58,322 nt of DNA, taken from positions 1 through 58,322 of the forward strand of contig DATMGE010000056.1 of NCBI GenBank assembly GCA_035555795.1. Direction: 5' to 3'. Below are positions 26,542-34,635 of the stretch, in pieces; position 1 is the first letter of the stretch, and each line of letters opens with the position of its first letter. The DNA comes from RCIO01 sp035555795. GTDB taxonomy: Bacteria > Pseudomonadota > Alphaproteobacteria > Rhizobiales > Rhizobiaceae. The translations under genes and the position numbers were made by a program. Under the pieces are notes generated by a model. That model made no database searches, had not been told where the DNA came from, and saw only the letters and a program-made list of their open reading frames with translations.

Positions 26542-27894
26542 ATGGTCTCGGAAAATCTTGAAACGGCAATCCGGCGGGTCGGCAATCCCGTCGATTTCCT
26601 GCGTAACTCGCAATATCCGGCTTTCGAGTTTCCGGTACGTCCCGAATTCTCCAACTGGCGTTCGGAGCAGATGGCCTGGCGCGAGACGGTCGTGCTGCTC
26701 GACCAGTCGCACCATATGAGCAACCTGTTCATCAGCGGGCCGGATGCTCTGAAGGGGCTGTCGGACCATGCGGTGAACTCGTTCGCCAATTTCGGGCCGG
26801 GCCGGGCCAAGCAGTATGTGGCCGCCAATAGCGATGGCTATTTCATCGGCGACGGCATCCTCTTCCACATGGAGGATGGCAGCTTCGACCTCGTCTCCAA
26901 CCCGTCCATCATCAATTGGGTTCAGTACCATCTGGAAAAGGGCGGCTACGATGTCGAGATACGGCGCGACGACAATTCGAACCGCCGCAAGGGCCCGCCA
27001 AAGCTCTATCGCTACGAATTGCAGGGACCGAACGCCAAGCCGCTGATGGAAGCGATCATCGGCGGCCCGGTGCCGGAGGTGAAGTTCTTCCACATGGCCA
27101 ATATGACGATCGGCGGCAGGCCGGTGGCGGCGCTGCGGCACGGCATGGCCGGGCAGCCGGGCTTCGAGATATTCGGGCCGTGGGAGGATGGCGAGGCGGT
27201 GCTCGAGGCCATTCTGGCCAAGGGCGACGAATTCGGCCTCAAGCGCGGCGGCGCGCGTGCCTATTCGACGGCCAATCTGGAGTCCGGCTGGATCCCGCGT
27301 CCGATGTCGGCCATCTTCGGGCCCAAGGAGAAGGCGTTCCGGGAATGGCTTCCGGCAACGGCGGTAGGCTCGCTGGGCGGCAGCATGGATTCGCCGGACA
27401 TCGCCGACTACTATCTCACGCCGCACGATATCGGCTACGACAAGGTGGTGAAGTTCGACCACGATTTCGTCGGCCGCGAGGCGATCGAGAAAGAGGCCGT
27501 CAAGCCGCGTCGCACCAAGGTGACGCTGCACTGGAACGTCGATGACGTGACGGCGATCATGCGCTCGCAGTTCGAGCCGGGCCTGCCGGCCAAGTTCATC
27601 GAGATGCCGAAGTCGCGCTATGCCTTCTACCATGTCGACAAGGTGATGAAGGGCGGCAGGATGGTCGGCATGTCGACCGATGTCGGCTACATCACCAATG
27701 AGCGGGCCTTCATCTCGCTGGCCTCTGTCGACCTCGACCTGGCGAAGCCGGGCAGCGAGGTGACGGTGCTGTGGGGCGAGAACCCGAACACGCGCAAGCC
27801 GGCGGTGGAGCCGCACCGGCAGGTTGAGGTGCGGGCGACCGTGGCCCCCGTGCCCTTCGCCCAGGTGATCCGCGACGGCTATCGCGTATCATAG
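26542..27894 (+). CDS. LigM/DesA-like tetrahydrofolate-dependent aryl O-demethylase homologue (aminomethyltransferase fold)
   Basis: A 450-residue protein. It resembles LigM (vanillate/3-O-methylgallate O-demethylase of Sphingobium) along its whole length: FLRNSQ and PEFSNWRSEQMAWR near the start, LLDQSHHM, FGPGRAKQYVAANSDGY, FIGDGI, RHGMAGQPGFEI, LESGWIPRP, VKFDHDFVGR and NTRKPAVEPH. LigM moves the methyl group of an aromatic methoxy acid to tetrahydrofolate through a catalytic Tyr; the likely counterpart is Tyr241 in ARAYSTANLESGW. I chose the ATG at 26542 behind TTGGAGGAG. The same fold includes glycine-cleavage T protein and dimethylglycine enzymes, but the LigM-type blocks make the aryl branch more likely. 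It leads a same-strand cluster (to 34.5 kb) with a TPP enzyme and an ABC importer. Confidence 0.82.
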   Translation: MVSENLETAIRRVGNPVDFLRNSQYPAFEFPVRPEFSNWRSEQMAWRETVVLLDQSHHMSNLFISGPDALKGLSDHAVNSFANFGPGRAKQYVAANSDGYFIGDGILFHMEDGSFDLVSNPSIINWVQYHLEKGGYDVEIRRDDNSNRRKGPPKLYRYELQGPNAKPLMEAIIGGPVPEVKFFHMANMTIGGRPVAALRHGMAGQPGFEIFGPWEDGEAVLEAILAKGDEFGLKRGGARAYSTANLESGWIPRPMSAIFGPKEKAFREWLPATAVGSLGGSMDSPDIADYYLTPHDIGYDKVVKFDHDFVGREAIEKEAVKPRRTKVTLHWNVDDVTAIMRSQFEPGLPAKFIEMPKSRYAFYHVDKVMKGGRMVGMSTDVGYITNERAFISLASVDLDLAKPGSEVTVLWGENPNTRKPAVEPHRQVEVRATVAPVPFAQVIRDGYRVS

Positions 27895-27969
27895 TTGAAT
27901 TATGGTGCCCGGAGGCCAGCCGCAGTGCTGCCCCCGGCACCGCATGTTTCGGCACATAGGGAGGGTTTT

Positions 27970-28965
27970 GTGACGGAGAAGCTCAGTCTTTCGCTCGCCA
28001 TGGGCGATTATGACAGGACGCGGCCCATTGCCGATGGGCGTGTGCAGATCGACGGGGTGGATCCCATCTGCATGCTGCTGACGCCGGAGGAGATGTTCTT
28101 CCGGGCGTTCCGGCATCAGGCATTCGACATCAGCGAATTGTCGCTGTCGTCCTATTCGATCTCGGTGGCGCGGGGCGATCCGCACTACATCGCCATCCCG
28201 ATCTTCCTGTCGCGGGCGTTCCGGCACACCTCTTTCTATGTGCGGAAGGACAAGGGCATCAACGGGCCCGAGGACCTGCGCGGCCGGCGGATCGGCATCG
28301 CCGAATACCAGCTTTCGGCCAATGTCTGGTGCCGGGGCATCCTCGAAGAACATTACGGCGTCAAGCCGTCCGAGATACGCTGGGTGCGCGGCGGCATGGA
28401 TACGCCGGGGCGTCCCGAGAAGATCAAGGTGACGTTGCCGCCGGACATCCAGATGAGCGAAGCGCCAGAAGGCGCGACGCTCGACGGCATGCTGATGTCG
28501 GGCGAGATCGACGGCTTCATCGGGCCGCGCTCGCCGCGCTGCTTCGATGCCGGCCATCCGCAGGTCGGCCGCCTGTTTCCCGATACGGTCACGGAAGCGG
28601 AAAACTATTATCGCGCGACCGGCATCTTCCCGATCATGCATCTGCTGGGCGTGCGCCGTTCGCTTGCAGACAGGCATCCCTGGCTGCCCGGCGCGCTGCT
28701 CAAGGCATTCTCGCAGTCGAAGGCATTGTGCGAAAGCCTGCTGACCGACACTTCGGCGACCAAGGTGACGATGCCCTTCGTGGAGGACAATCTGGCCCGC
28801 GCCCGCGCCCTGATGGGCGGCGACATATGGAGCTATGGGCTGGAGGCCAACCGCAACACGCTGTCGACCTTCCTGCGCTATCATCACGAACAGGGCCTTT
28901 CGCCCCGCAAGGTGGAGGTGGAGGAGCTTTTCCATCCCGCGACCACGGAGGTGTTCAGCCTGTAG
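27970..28965 (+). CDS. NMT1/THI5-like protein of the 4,5-dihydroxyphthalate decarboxylase family
   Basis: A 331-residue protein of the group usually labelled 4,5-dihydroxyphthalate decarboxylase. Recognisable blocks are LSLAMGDYDRTRPIADGRV at the start, FRAFRHQAFDISELSLSSY, a FLSRAFRHTSFYVRKD strand, GRRIGIAEYQLSANVWCRGI and FPIMHLLGVRR. The fold is that of a periplasmic binding protein, but there is no signal peptide, so it works in the cytoplasm. True decarboxylase activity is shown for few members (phthalate degradation); others may bind a substrate without reaction. The GTG at 27970 is chosen because GGGAGGG precedes it. It lies 75 bp after the LigM-like gene and 51 bp before the TPP enzyme. 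Confidence 0.8.
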   Translation: MTEKLSLSLAMGDYDRTRPIADGRVQIDGVDPICMLLTPEEMFFRAFRHQAFDISELSLSSYSISVARGDPHYIAIPIFLSRAFRHTSFYVRKDKGINGPEDLRGRRIGIAEYQLSANVWCRGILEEHYGVKPSEIRWVRGGMDTPGRPEKIKVTLPPDIQMSEAPEGATLDGMLMSGEIDGFIGPRSPRCFDAGHPQVGRLFPDTVTEAENYYRATGIFPIMHLLGVRRSLADRHPWLPGALLKAFSQSKALCESLLTDTSATKVTMPFVEDNLARARALMGGDIWSYGLEANRNTLSTFLRYHHEQGLSPRKVEVEELFHPATTEVFSL

Positions 28966-29016
28966 GCCAGCTGTCGCTCTCGTCGCGGCCGGCCGATGAA
29001 CTGGAGGAGGAGAGAG

Positions 29017-30843
29017 TTGAAGCGTTTGCAAGCTGAACCGGCCGGGCGCGCCGGAATGGGAGAGGTGGAAGCGCCGGTCGGCGTGGCGGCGTCCGCGGCC
29101 GGCTTCGGCAGCGACGTAGTGGCGCAGACGCTGCGCGACCTTGCCATCCCCTATATCGCGCTCAATCCGGGCGCGAGCTTTCGCGGCCTTCATGACAGTC
29201 TGGTCAATTTCCTCGGCAACCAGACGCCGCAAATGCTGCTCTGCCTGCATGAGGAACATGCCGTGGCGATCGCGCATGGCTATGCGAAGGTCACGGGCCA
29301 GGCGATGGCGGCGGCAGTGCATTCCAATGTCGGCCTGATGCACGGCACGATGGCGATCTTCAATGCATGGTGCGACCGCATGCCGGTGTTGGTCATCGGG
29401 GCGACCGGACCGGTCGACGCGGCGAAGCGGCGGCCGTGGATCGACTGGATCCACACGGCGCGGGACCAGGGCGCGCTGGTGCGCCACTATACCAAATGGG
29501 ACGACCAGCCGGCTTCGCCGGCAGCGGCGCGCGAGGCGCTGATCCGGGCAAGCTGGATCGCCGAGACGATGCCGATGGGGCCGGTCTATATCAATCTCGA
29601 CGCCGGCATGCAGGAAGCGCCCCTGGAGGCGCCGCTGCCGCCGCTCGACGCGGCGCGCCATGCGCCGGCCATTCGCCCATCCGCCGGCCCGGCCGAACTC
29701 GGCCGTCTGCGCGCGATGATCGAGGCGGCGCGCAGGCCGGTCATCCTGGCCGGCCGCGTCTCGCGTTCCGAGACGGCCTGGGCGGATCGTATCGAACTGG
29801 CCGAGCGCCTCGGGGCGGCGGTGCTGACCGACATCAAGGTCGGCGCGGCCTTTCCGACCGACCATCCCCTGCATGCGACGCCGCCGGCGAATTCGCCTCT
29901 GCCAGCCGCGCGGAAGCTGCTGGCCGAATGCGACCTGCTCGTCAGCCTCGACTGGGTCGATCTCGGCGGGACGCTGACCGCGGGGGGCATCGGCGACGGC
30001 ACGCGGATCGTCAGCATCTCGCTCGACCATCGCATCCATAATGGCTGGAGCATGGACTATCAGGCGCTGCCGCCGGTCGACTTGTTCCTTTCGGCCGATC
30101 CCGATGCCGTGACGGCCGATCTTCTGGCCGAACTTCCCGCCGGCAAGCGGGCTCCCTGGCATCGCACCGCAGCCGACGGCGCGGAGGAGGGGCAGCCGGG
30201 CGACGGCAAGCTCTATGGCAGCGATCTCGCACTGGCGCTCAGGGATGCTGTGGGGGAGCGGCGCTTTTCGCTGCTTCACGTTCCCATTTCCTGGCAGGGC
30301 GAGTGGTGGCACTTCAGGCACCCGCTCGACTATGTGGGATCGGATTCCGGCGGCGGCATCGGCGGCGGGCCGGGCATTGCCGTTGGCGGCGCGCTGGCCT
30401 TGCGCGGCAGCGGCCGGCTGCCGATCGCCATTTGCGGCGACGGCGATTTCATCATGGGCGCGACGGCGATCTGGACCGCGGTGCGCTACCGCATCCCGCT
30501 GCTCGTCGTCATCGCCAACAATGCCTCCTTCTACAATGACGAACTGCATCAGGAGCGCATGGCGGTCATGCGCGGGCGGCCGGTCGAGAACAAGTGGATC
30601 GGGCAGAAGATGATCGACCCCGAACTCGATCTCGCCGCCATGGCGCGTGCGCAGGGCGCGAGCGGGTTCGGTCCGGTCAGGAAGACGGAAGACCTCGCCG
30701 CAGCCTATTCGGCCGCGATCGACATTGTCGAGAAGGGCGGGGTCGCGGTGGTGGATGTGCGGATCGAGCCTGGCTATCCGGCGGCGACCGCCGGCGCGGT
30801 CGTGCACGCGGTCGGTGAGCGCGGCACGGGGACGGGAGGCTAG
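29017..30843 (+). CDS. Thiamine-pyrophosphate enzyme (acetolactate synthase/benzoylformate decarboxylase-like)
   Basis: A 608-residue ThDP enzyme with three domains. The cofactor-activating Glu is Glu79 in LHEEHAVAIAHGYAKVTG. The central domain is near 200-350. The ThDP/Mg site is GDGDFIMGATAIWTAVRYRI, then PLLVVIANN, at about 474-502. I start it at TTG 29017 because GGAGGAGGAGAGAG ends just before it; an in-frame ATG at 28996 lies on top of that ribosome site. Such enzymes decarboxylate 2-keto acids or join them to aldehydes. The QGEWWHFRHPLDYVGSDSGG segment is typical of a poorly studied branch often found in aromatic catabolic clusters. It follows the NMT1-like gene by 51 bp, so a keto-acid intermediate of that pathway is a reasonable guess. 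Confidence 0.85.
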   Translation: MKRLQAEPAGRAGMGEVEAPVGVAASAAGFGSDVVAQTLRDLAIPYIALNPGASFRGLHDSLVNFLGNQTPQMLLCLHEEHAVAIAHGYAKVTGQAMAAAVHSNVGLMHGTMAIFNAWCDRMPVLVIGATGPVDAAKRRPWIDWIHTARDQGALVRHYTKWDDQPASPAAAREALIRASWIAETMPMGPVYINLDAGMQEAPLEAPLPPLDAARHAPAIRPSAGPAELGRLRAMIEAARRPVILAGRVSRSETAWADRIELAERLGAAVLTDIKVGAAFPTDHPLHATPPANSPLPAARKLLAECDLLVSLDWVDLGGTLTAGGIGDGTRIVSISLDHRIHNGWSMDYQALPPVDLFLSADPDAVTADLLAELPAGKRAPWHRTAADGAEEGQPGDGKLYGSDLALALRDAVGERRFSLLHVPISWQGEWWHFRHPLDYVGSDSGGGIGGGPGIAVGGALALRGSGRLPIAICGDGDFIMGATAIWTAVRYRIPLLVVIANNASFYNDELHQERMAVMRGRPVENKWIGQKMIDPELDLAAMARAQGASGFGPVRKTEDLAAAYSAAIDIVEKGGVAVVDVRIEPGYPAATAGAVVHAVGERGTGTGG

Positions 30844-31063
30844 GGTGGCGAGAGGGCGCCAATGCCGCGCCCGTTGTTCGTCGTATGGCAGCTAGAACTT
30901 TTATGTACTGGACCATGTCGCTACGCGGCCCGTAGCCTCAATGACAACAATGGCCGACAGGCCTCGCGATCGACCGGGGAGGAGACTGGATCGATCGGGC
31001 CGCAGACGCGGCGCGGGGAACCGTACGGCACGGAGGCTTCGGCCTCGATGGGGAGGAGTGACC

Positions 31064-31900
31064 ATGTTGCAGCCAATCAGCGCTGTCACGGCAGAAAGTC
31101 CTGCTGAGGCGCCGGTCCTGGCGGTCCGCAATGTCAGCAAGGAATTCGCGACGGTCGAAGGGCCGCTGCGCGCGGTCGACGACATGTCGTTTGCGGTCCA
31201 GCGCGGCGAGTTCCTGTCGGTGATCGGCCCGTCCGGCTGTGGCAAGTCGACCCTTTTCGGCATGATTGGCGGGCTGACATCGGTGAGCCGGGGCGAGATA
31301 CGCATCGGCGCCGACAAGATCGTCGGGCCGCACCGGGACATCAGCATGGTGTTCCAGGAGGAATCGACATTTCCCTGGCGCACCGTCATCGACAATGTTG
31401 CCTTCCCGCTCGAAATCGCCGGCATGGGTAAATCGGAAAGGCTCGACAAGGCGGCCCGTTTCGTGAAGCTGGTCGGTCTCAGCGGCTTCGAGAAGCGCCT
31501 GCCGAGCGAACTGTCCGGCGGCATGCGCCAGCGTGTCTCGCTGGCGCGGGCGCTGGCCGCCGAGCCGAAGCTACTCCTGATGGACGAGCCCTTTGCCGCG
31601 CTCGACGAGCAGACGCGCCTGCTGCTTGGCGACAAGGTTCTCCAGATCCGGCAGGAACTGAACCAGACCATCCTGCTGATCACGCACAACATCACCGAGG
31701 CGGTGCAACTGTCCGACCGCATCCTGGTCATGAGCTACCGGCCGGGAACGCTGAAGCGGGAAGTGAAGATCGACCTGCCGCGGCCGCGCACTTCCGAGAT
31801 CGTCGGCAGCGATGCGTTCGGCCGCTATGTGGCGACGATCTGGAACGATTTGCGCGAGGAAGCGACCCGGGGGATGCAGGCTTCGGAGCAGCTCGCATGA
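31064..31900 (+). CDS. ABC transporter ATP-binding protein, nitrate/sulfonate/taurine (NitT/TauT) type
   Basis: A 278-residue ATPase. Walker A is GPSGCGKST, the Q-loop is in MVFQEESTFPWRTV, the signature is LSGGMRQR, Walker B is LLLMDEPFAALD and the switch His is in LITHNITEA. The Q-loop style and length match SsuB/TauB-type importers. I chose the ATG at 31064 behind GGGAGGAG. The gene follows the TPP enzyme after a 220-bp gap in which I see no gene, and is followed 10 bp downstream by the first permease. It energises uptake through the two permeases that follow. Confidence 0.94.
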   Translation: MLQPISAVTAESPAEAPVLAVRNVSKEFATVEGPLRAVDDMSFAVQRGEFLSVIGPSGCGKSTLFGMIGGLTSVSRGEIRIGADKIVGPHRDISMVFQEESTFPWRTVIDNVAFPLEIAGMGKSERLDKAARFVKLVGLSGFEKRLPSELSGGMRQRVSLARALAAEPKLLLMDEPFAALDEQTRLLLGDKVLQIRQELNQTILLITHNITEAVQLSDRILVMSYRPGTLKREVKIDLPRPRTSEIVGSDAFGRYVATIWNDLREEATRGMQASEQLA

Positions 31901-31910
31901 GGAGCGCGCC

Positions 31911-32681
31911 ATGAGCAATCCGCGAAGGCCGGCGTCCAGCTATGTGCCATTCGTGCTGCGCTGGGGCAGCGTCCTGATCGTGCTTGCGCTGGCGCAACTG
32001 GCGATCTGGCTCGGCCTGCTCAACCGCTACGTCATTCCGTATCCGACGGAAATCGTCACCGCCTTCTACCGCGTCATCGTGGATGAGAACGTCTTCGGCT
32101 ATTTCTGGATCACGATGGGCGAGGTGCTGGCGGGTGCGGCCGGGCTCGTCTTCATCGGCATTCCTGCCGGTGTGCTCCTTGCGCGCTGGAAGCCGCTCTG
32201 GCTGGCATGGGGCAACTGGATCGCCGGTTTCGCCGCAGCACCGATGGTGCTGCTCTATCCGCTTTTCATGGTCGTGTTCGGCCGCAACTCCACGACGATC
32301 GTGATGATCGCGCTGGTCACCGGCCTGCCGCCGGTCATCCTGAAGACAGTGGAGGGCATTGCAGGCACGCGGCGCGTTCTCCTCAATGTGGGCCGCAGCT
32401 TCAACCTCACGCAGCCGCAGCTGTTCTTCAAGATCGTGCTGCCTTCGGCGCTGCCGGCGATCTTCCTCGGGCTGCGGCTTGGCCTGATCTACACGATGAT
32501 CACCATCGTGGCGGTGGAATATCTGATCACGCTGGGCGGTCTCGGGCGGCTGGTGGGCGAACTGGCCGAGCGCTACGACCTGGCGGCCACCTACGCCGCC
32601 GTCTGTTTCGTCGTCATCATCAGCATCCTCTTCTTCATCGTCGTCGAGAAAGCGGAAAAATGGCTGCGGATATCAGTGTAG
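31911..32681 (+). CDS. ABC transporter permease, NitT/TauT (SsuC-like) type
   Basis: A 256-residue inner-membrane protein with about six hydrophobic segments. The loop that contacts the ATPase is TRRVLLNVGRSFNLTQPQLF, then FKIVLPSALP. The ATG at 31911 follows GAGGAGCGCGCC, 10 bp after the ATPase stop. Its end overlaps the next permease gene by 22 bp, so the two subunits are produced together and probably form a heterodimer. Confidence 0.92.
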   Translation: MSNPRRPASSYVPFVLRWGSVLIVLALAQLAIWLGLLNRYVIPYPTEIVTAFYRVIVDENVFGYFWITMGEVLAGAAGLVFIGIPAGVLLARWKPLWLAWGNWIAGFAAAPMVLLYPLFMVVFGRNSTTIVMIALVTGLPPVILKTVEGIAGTRRVLLNVGRSFNLTQPQLFFKIVLPSALPAIFLGLRLGLIYTMITIVAVEYLITLGGLGRLVGELAERYDLAATYAAVCFVVIISILFFIVVEKAEKWLRISV

Positions 32682-33448
32682 CGAGAAGCGGCGCGCGGCG
32701 GTCGGGGCAGGGCCGCACCACGCTTGCCATTCGCGCGGCGACCATCCTGACCCTCCTGGTGCTGTGGGAACTGCTGGCGCGCTCGGGCCTGCTCTATGAG
32801 GACGTCGTACCCACTCTGACGGCGATCGGGCAGGGTGTCGTGGAAATCCTGCGGTCGCCCGACTTCTACGCCCATTTGCGCGTCACCGTGATGGAAATCA
32901 CCTTCGCGCTTGTCATCGGAGGCACCTTCGGCCTGCTGGCCGGCATCGTCATCGGCTCCAATCCCTTCGTGGCCGACGTGTTCGAGCCGCTGGTCTATTA
33001 TCTCGGGCCGACGCCGAAGATCATCTTCTTTCCGCTGCTGATCATGCTGTTCGGCATCGGCGAGCCGTCCAAGATCGCGATGGGTGCAATCTCCACCTTC
33101 TTTCCCATCGCGCTTTCGGCGGCGGCGGGCATTCGCGAGATCGATCCGGTCCTGATCAGGGTCGGGCGGAGCTTTCGCGCCAACCGTTACCAGATGGCGA
33201 TGAAGATCCTGTTTCCGGCCATGCGCGAGCCGCTGATCAACGGATTGCGGCTGGCCTTCGGCGTCAGCGTCATCGGCGTGCTGCTGGCCGAGATGAAGTT
33301 CGCGCGCAACGGCCTCGGCTTCATGGTCACGCGCTTCTACCAGCAATTCGACATGCCCGCGATGTACGGGCTTGTCCTCATCATCTTTGCAGTCGCGATA
33401 TCGGTGAATGCGCTGATCGGAAGGTTCAGCCACATGCGTCCGGAATAG
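32660..33448 (+). CDS. ABC transporter permease, NitT/TauT (SsuC-like) type, second subunit
   Basis: A 262-residue inner-membrane protein paralogous to the preceding permease. The coupling loop reads IDPVLIRVGRSFRANRYQMA, then MKILFPAM. An N-terminal basic stretch (about 20 residues) precedes the first membrane segment. The ATG at 32660 lies inside the end of the previous gene (22-bp overlap) with a weak ribosome site (AAAGCGG), consistent with translational coupling. Most Ssu/Tau systems use one permease as a homodimer; two distinct permeases are less usual but occur in aromatic-acid importers of this class. Confidence 0.92.
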   Translation: MAADISVARSGARRSGQGRTTLAIRAATILTLLVLWELLARSGLLYEDVVPTLTAIGQGVVEILRSPDFYAHLRVTVMEITFALVIGGTFGLLAGIVIGSNPFVADVFEPLVYYLGPTPKIIFFPLLIMLFGIGEPSKIAMGAISTFFPIALSAAAGIREIDPVLIRVGRSFRANRYQMAMKILFPAMREPLINGLRLAFGVSVIGVLLAEMKFARNGLGFMVTRFYQQFDMPAMYGLVLIIFAVAISVNALIGRFSHMRPE

Positions 33449-33482
33449 AGCGCTGCAAGGTCGACCCGCTTCGGCGGACTGG

Positions 33483-33494
33483 TGTGGTACCACA
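33483..33494. promoter_or_regulatory. Perfect 12-bp palindrome before the binding-protein gene
   Basis: TGTGGTACCACA lies two bases upstream of the GGGAGGAG ribosome site of the ABC binding-protein gene. It could be an operator for an internal promoter or a small RNA hairpin close to the ribosome site. The function is inferred from symmetry alone. Confidence 0.4.
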
Positions 33495-33508
33495 ATGGGA
33501 GGAGTGGC

Positions 33509-34474
33509 ATGATGCATATGACAAGACGCGTGGCCATCGCCGTCGCGTTCCTGGTCTCAAGCGGCGTATCCGCCTGGGCCCAGGACCTGGAAAAGGTCGT
33601 CGTGGCGATCGGGCAGGGCGGAAAATTCGACGCCTCGATCACCGAGCTCGGCGTCAAGAAAGGCCTGTTCAAGGAGCACGGCCTGGATGTCGACATTCTC
33701 TACACGGAGGGTGGCGGCGAGACGCAGCAGATCGTCATTTCCGGCAGCGCCGATCTCGGCATCGCCGTCGGCACGCAGGGCGTGATGGGCGCCTTCTCCA
33801 AGGGTGCGCCCATCCGCATCATCGGCTCGGCCGCCAATGGCGACGACGCCTATTACTACGTCAAGGCGGACTCGCCGATAAAGGCGATGTCCGACGCCAA
33901 GGGCAATACGCTTGCCTATTCGCGCAACGGCTCGTCCACGCACACTTTCGCGCTGGGCTTCAAGAACCTGCTGGGCGCGGATGTGGAACTGGTGGCGACC
34001 GGTGGACCGCCGGCCACGCTGACGGCGGTGATGTCGAACCAGGTGGATATCGGCTGGTCGGCTCCGCCCTTCGGCCTGGAACAGATCCAGAAAGGCCAGA
34101 TCCGCAGGATCGCCACGTCGCGCGACCTGCCGAGCGTGAAGGACCATACCGTCCGTCTCATCATCACCAATCTGCAGACGCTCGAGAAGCGGCCGGAGAT
34201 GGTGAAGAAGTTCATGGACGCCTATCGCGCCTCCATCGAATGGCTCTATTCCGGCGATGAGGGGCTGCAGGCCTATGCCGAAATGGCGAAGATCGACCTC
34301 GAGACGGCCCGCATGGTTCGCGACGAGTTCGACACGCGCGACTATGTCGATCCCGACGTGATGCTCGGCGTCGGCGACCTGATGAAGGAAGCCATCGAGT
34401 TCAAATATATGGACAAGGCCCTGACCAAGGAACAGCTGGACGAGTTGATCATGATCGACGGCTGGAAGATGTAG
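33509..34474 (+). CDS. ABC transporter substrate-binding protein, NitT/TauT (SsuA-like) type
   Basis: A 321-residue periplasmic protein. The signal peptide (TRRVAIAVAFLVSSGVSAWA) is followed by QDLEKVVVAIGQGGKFDAS. The mature part has the NMT1-like binding fold: KKGLFKEHGLDVDILYTEGG, SADLGIAVGTQGVMGAFSKG and KGNTLAYSRNGSSTHTFALG. I start it at the first of two ATGs (33509) after GGGAGGAG. It delivers the ligand to the two permeases encoded just upstream. It is the last gene of that operon, followed by a strong terminator. Ligand unknown; the neighbouring enzymes suggest an aromatic carboxylate. Confidence 0.93.
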   Translation: MMHMTRRVAIAVAFLVSSGVSAWAQDLEKVVVAIGQGGKFDASITELGVKKGLFKEHGLDVDILYTEGGGETQQIVISGSADLGIAVGTQGVMGAFSKGAPIRIIGSAANGDDAYYYVKADSPIKAMSDAKGNTLAYSRNGSSTHTFALGFKNLLGADVELVATGGPPATLTAVMSNQVDIGWSAPPFGLEQIQKGQIRRIATSRDLPSVKDHTVRLIITNLQTLEKRPEMVKKFMDAYRASIEWLYSGDEGLQAYAEMAKIDLETARMVRDEFDTRDYVDPDVMLGVGDLMKEAIEFKYMDKALTKEQLDELIMIDGWKM

Positions 34475-34503
34475 CCGGAGATCGGTCTTAGCCGCCACTA
34501 TCG

Positions 34504-34531
34504 CGGAGCCGCCCACGGGCGGCTCCGTTTT
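34504..34531 (+). terminator. Rho-independent terminator ending the ABC operon
   Basis: A perfect 11-bp GC-rich stem (34504-34514 with 34517-34527) followed by TTTT, 30 bp after the binding-protein stop. Confidence 0.9.
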
Positions 34532-34576
34532 CGTTTTCGCTTGCGGCGATTCCGGGGAACAGTGGCGCCCGCCTGC

Positions 34577-34608
34577 TTGCAAATAATAAGGATCCTTATT
34601 ATAAGGAT
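34577..34608 (+). promoter_or_regulatory. Promoter fully overlapped by two palindromic operators (Rieske-amidohydrolase-marR operon)
   Basis: A -35 TTGCAA (34577-34582), a 17-bp spacer and a -10 TATAAG (34600-34605) form a near-ideal promoter. The spacer is covered by a perfect 20-bp palindrome (34583-34602, centre GGATCC). A second palindrome, ATCCTTATTATAAGGAT (34592-34608), overlaps the -10. Together they give three ATAAGGAT half sites. A dimeric repressor bound here would block RNA polymerase. The MarR protein encoded at the end of the operon is the obvious candidate. Confidence 0.8.
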
Positions 34609-34635
34609 ACTTTCTCTTATTGGGAAGAGGAGCCC

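Noticed and set aside
27889..30807. 972-codon open frame on the minus strand across the NMT1-like and TPP genes
   Set aside because: Covers two well-supported genes on the other strand, with no motifs and a typical antisense composition.
30844..31063. Small gene between the TPP enzyme and the ABC ATPase gene
   Set aside because: Short open frames exist, but none has a suitable ribosome site and coding character; the GGAGGAG tracts there precede non-coding or ATPase starts.
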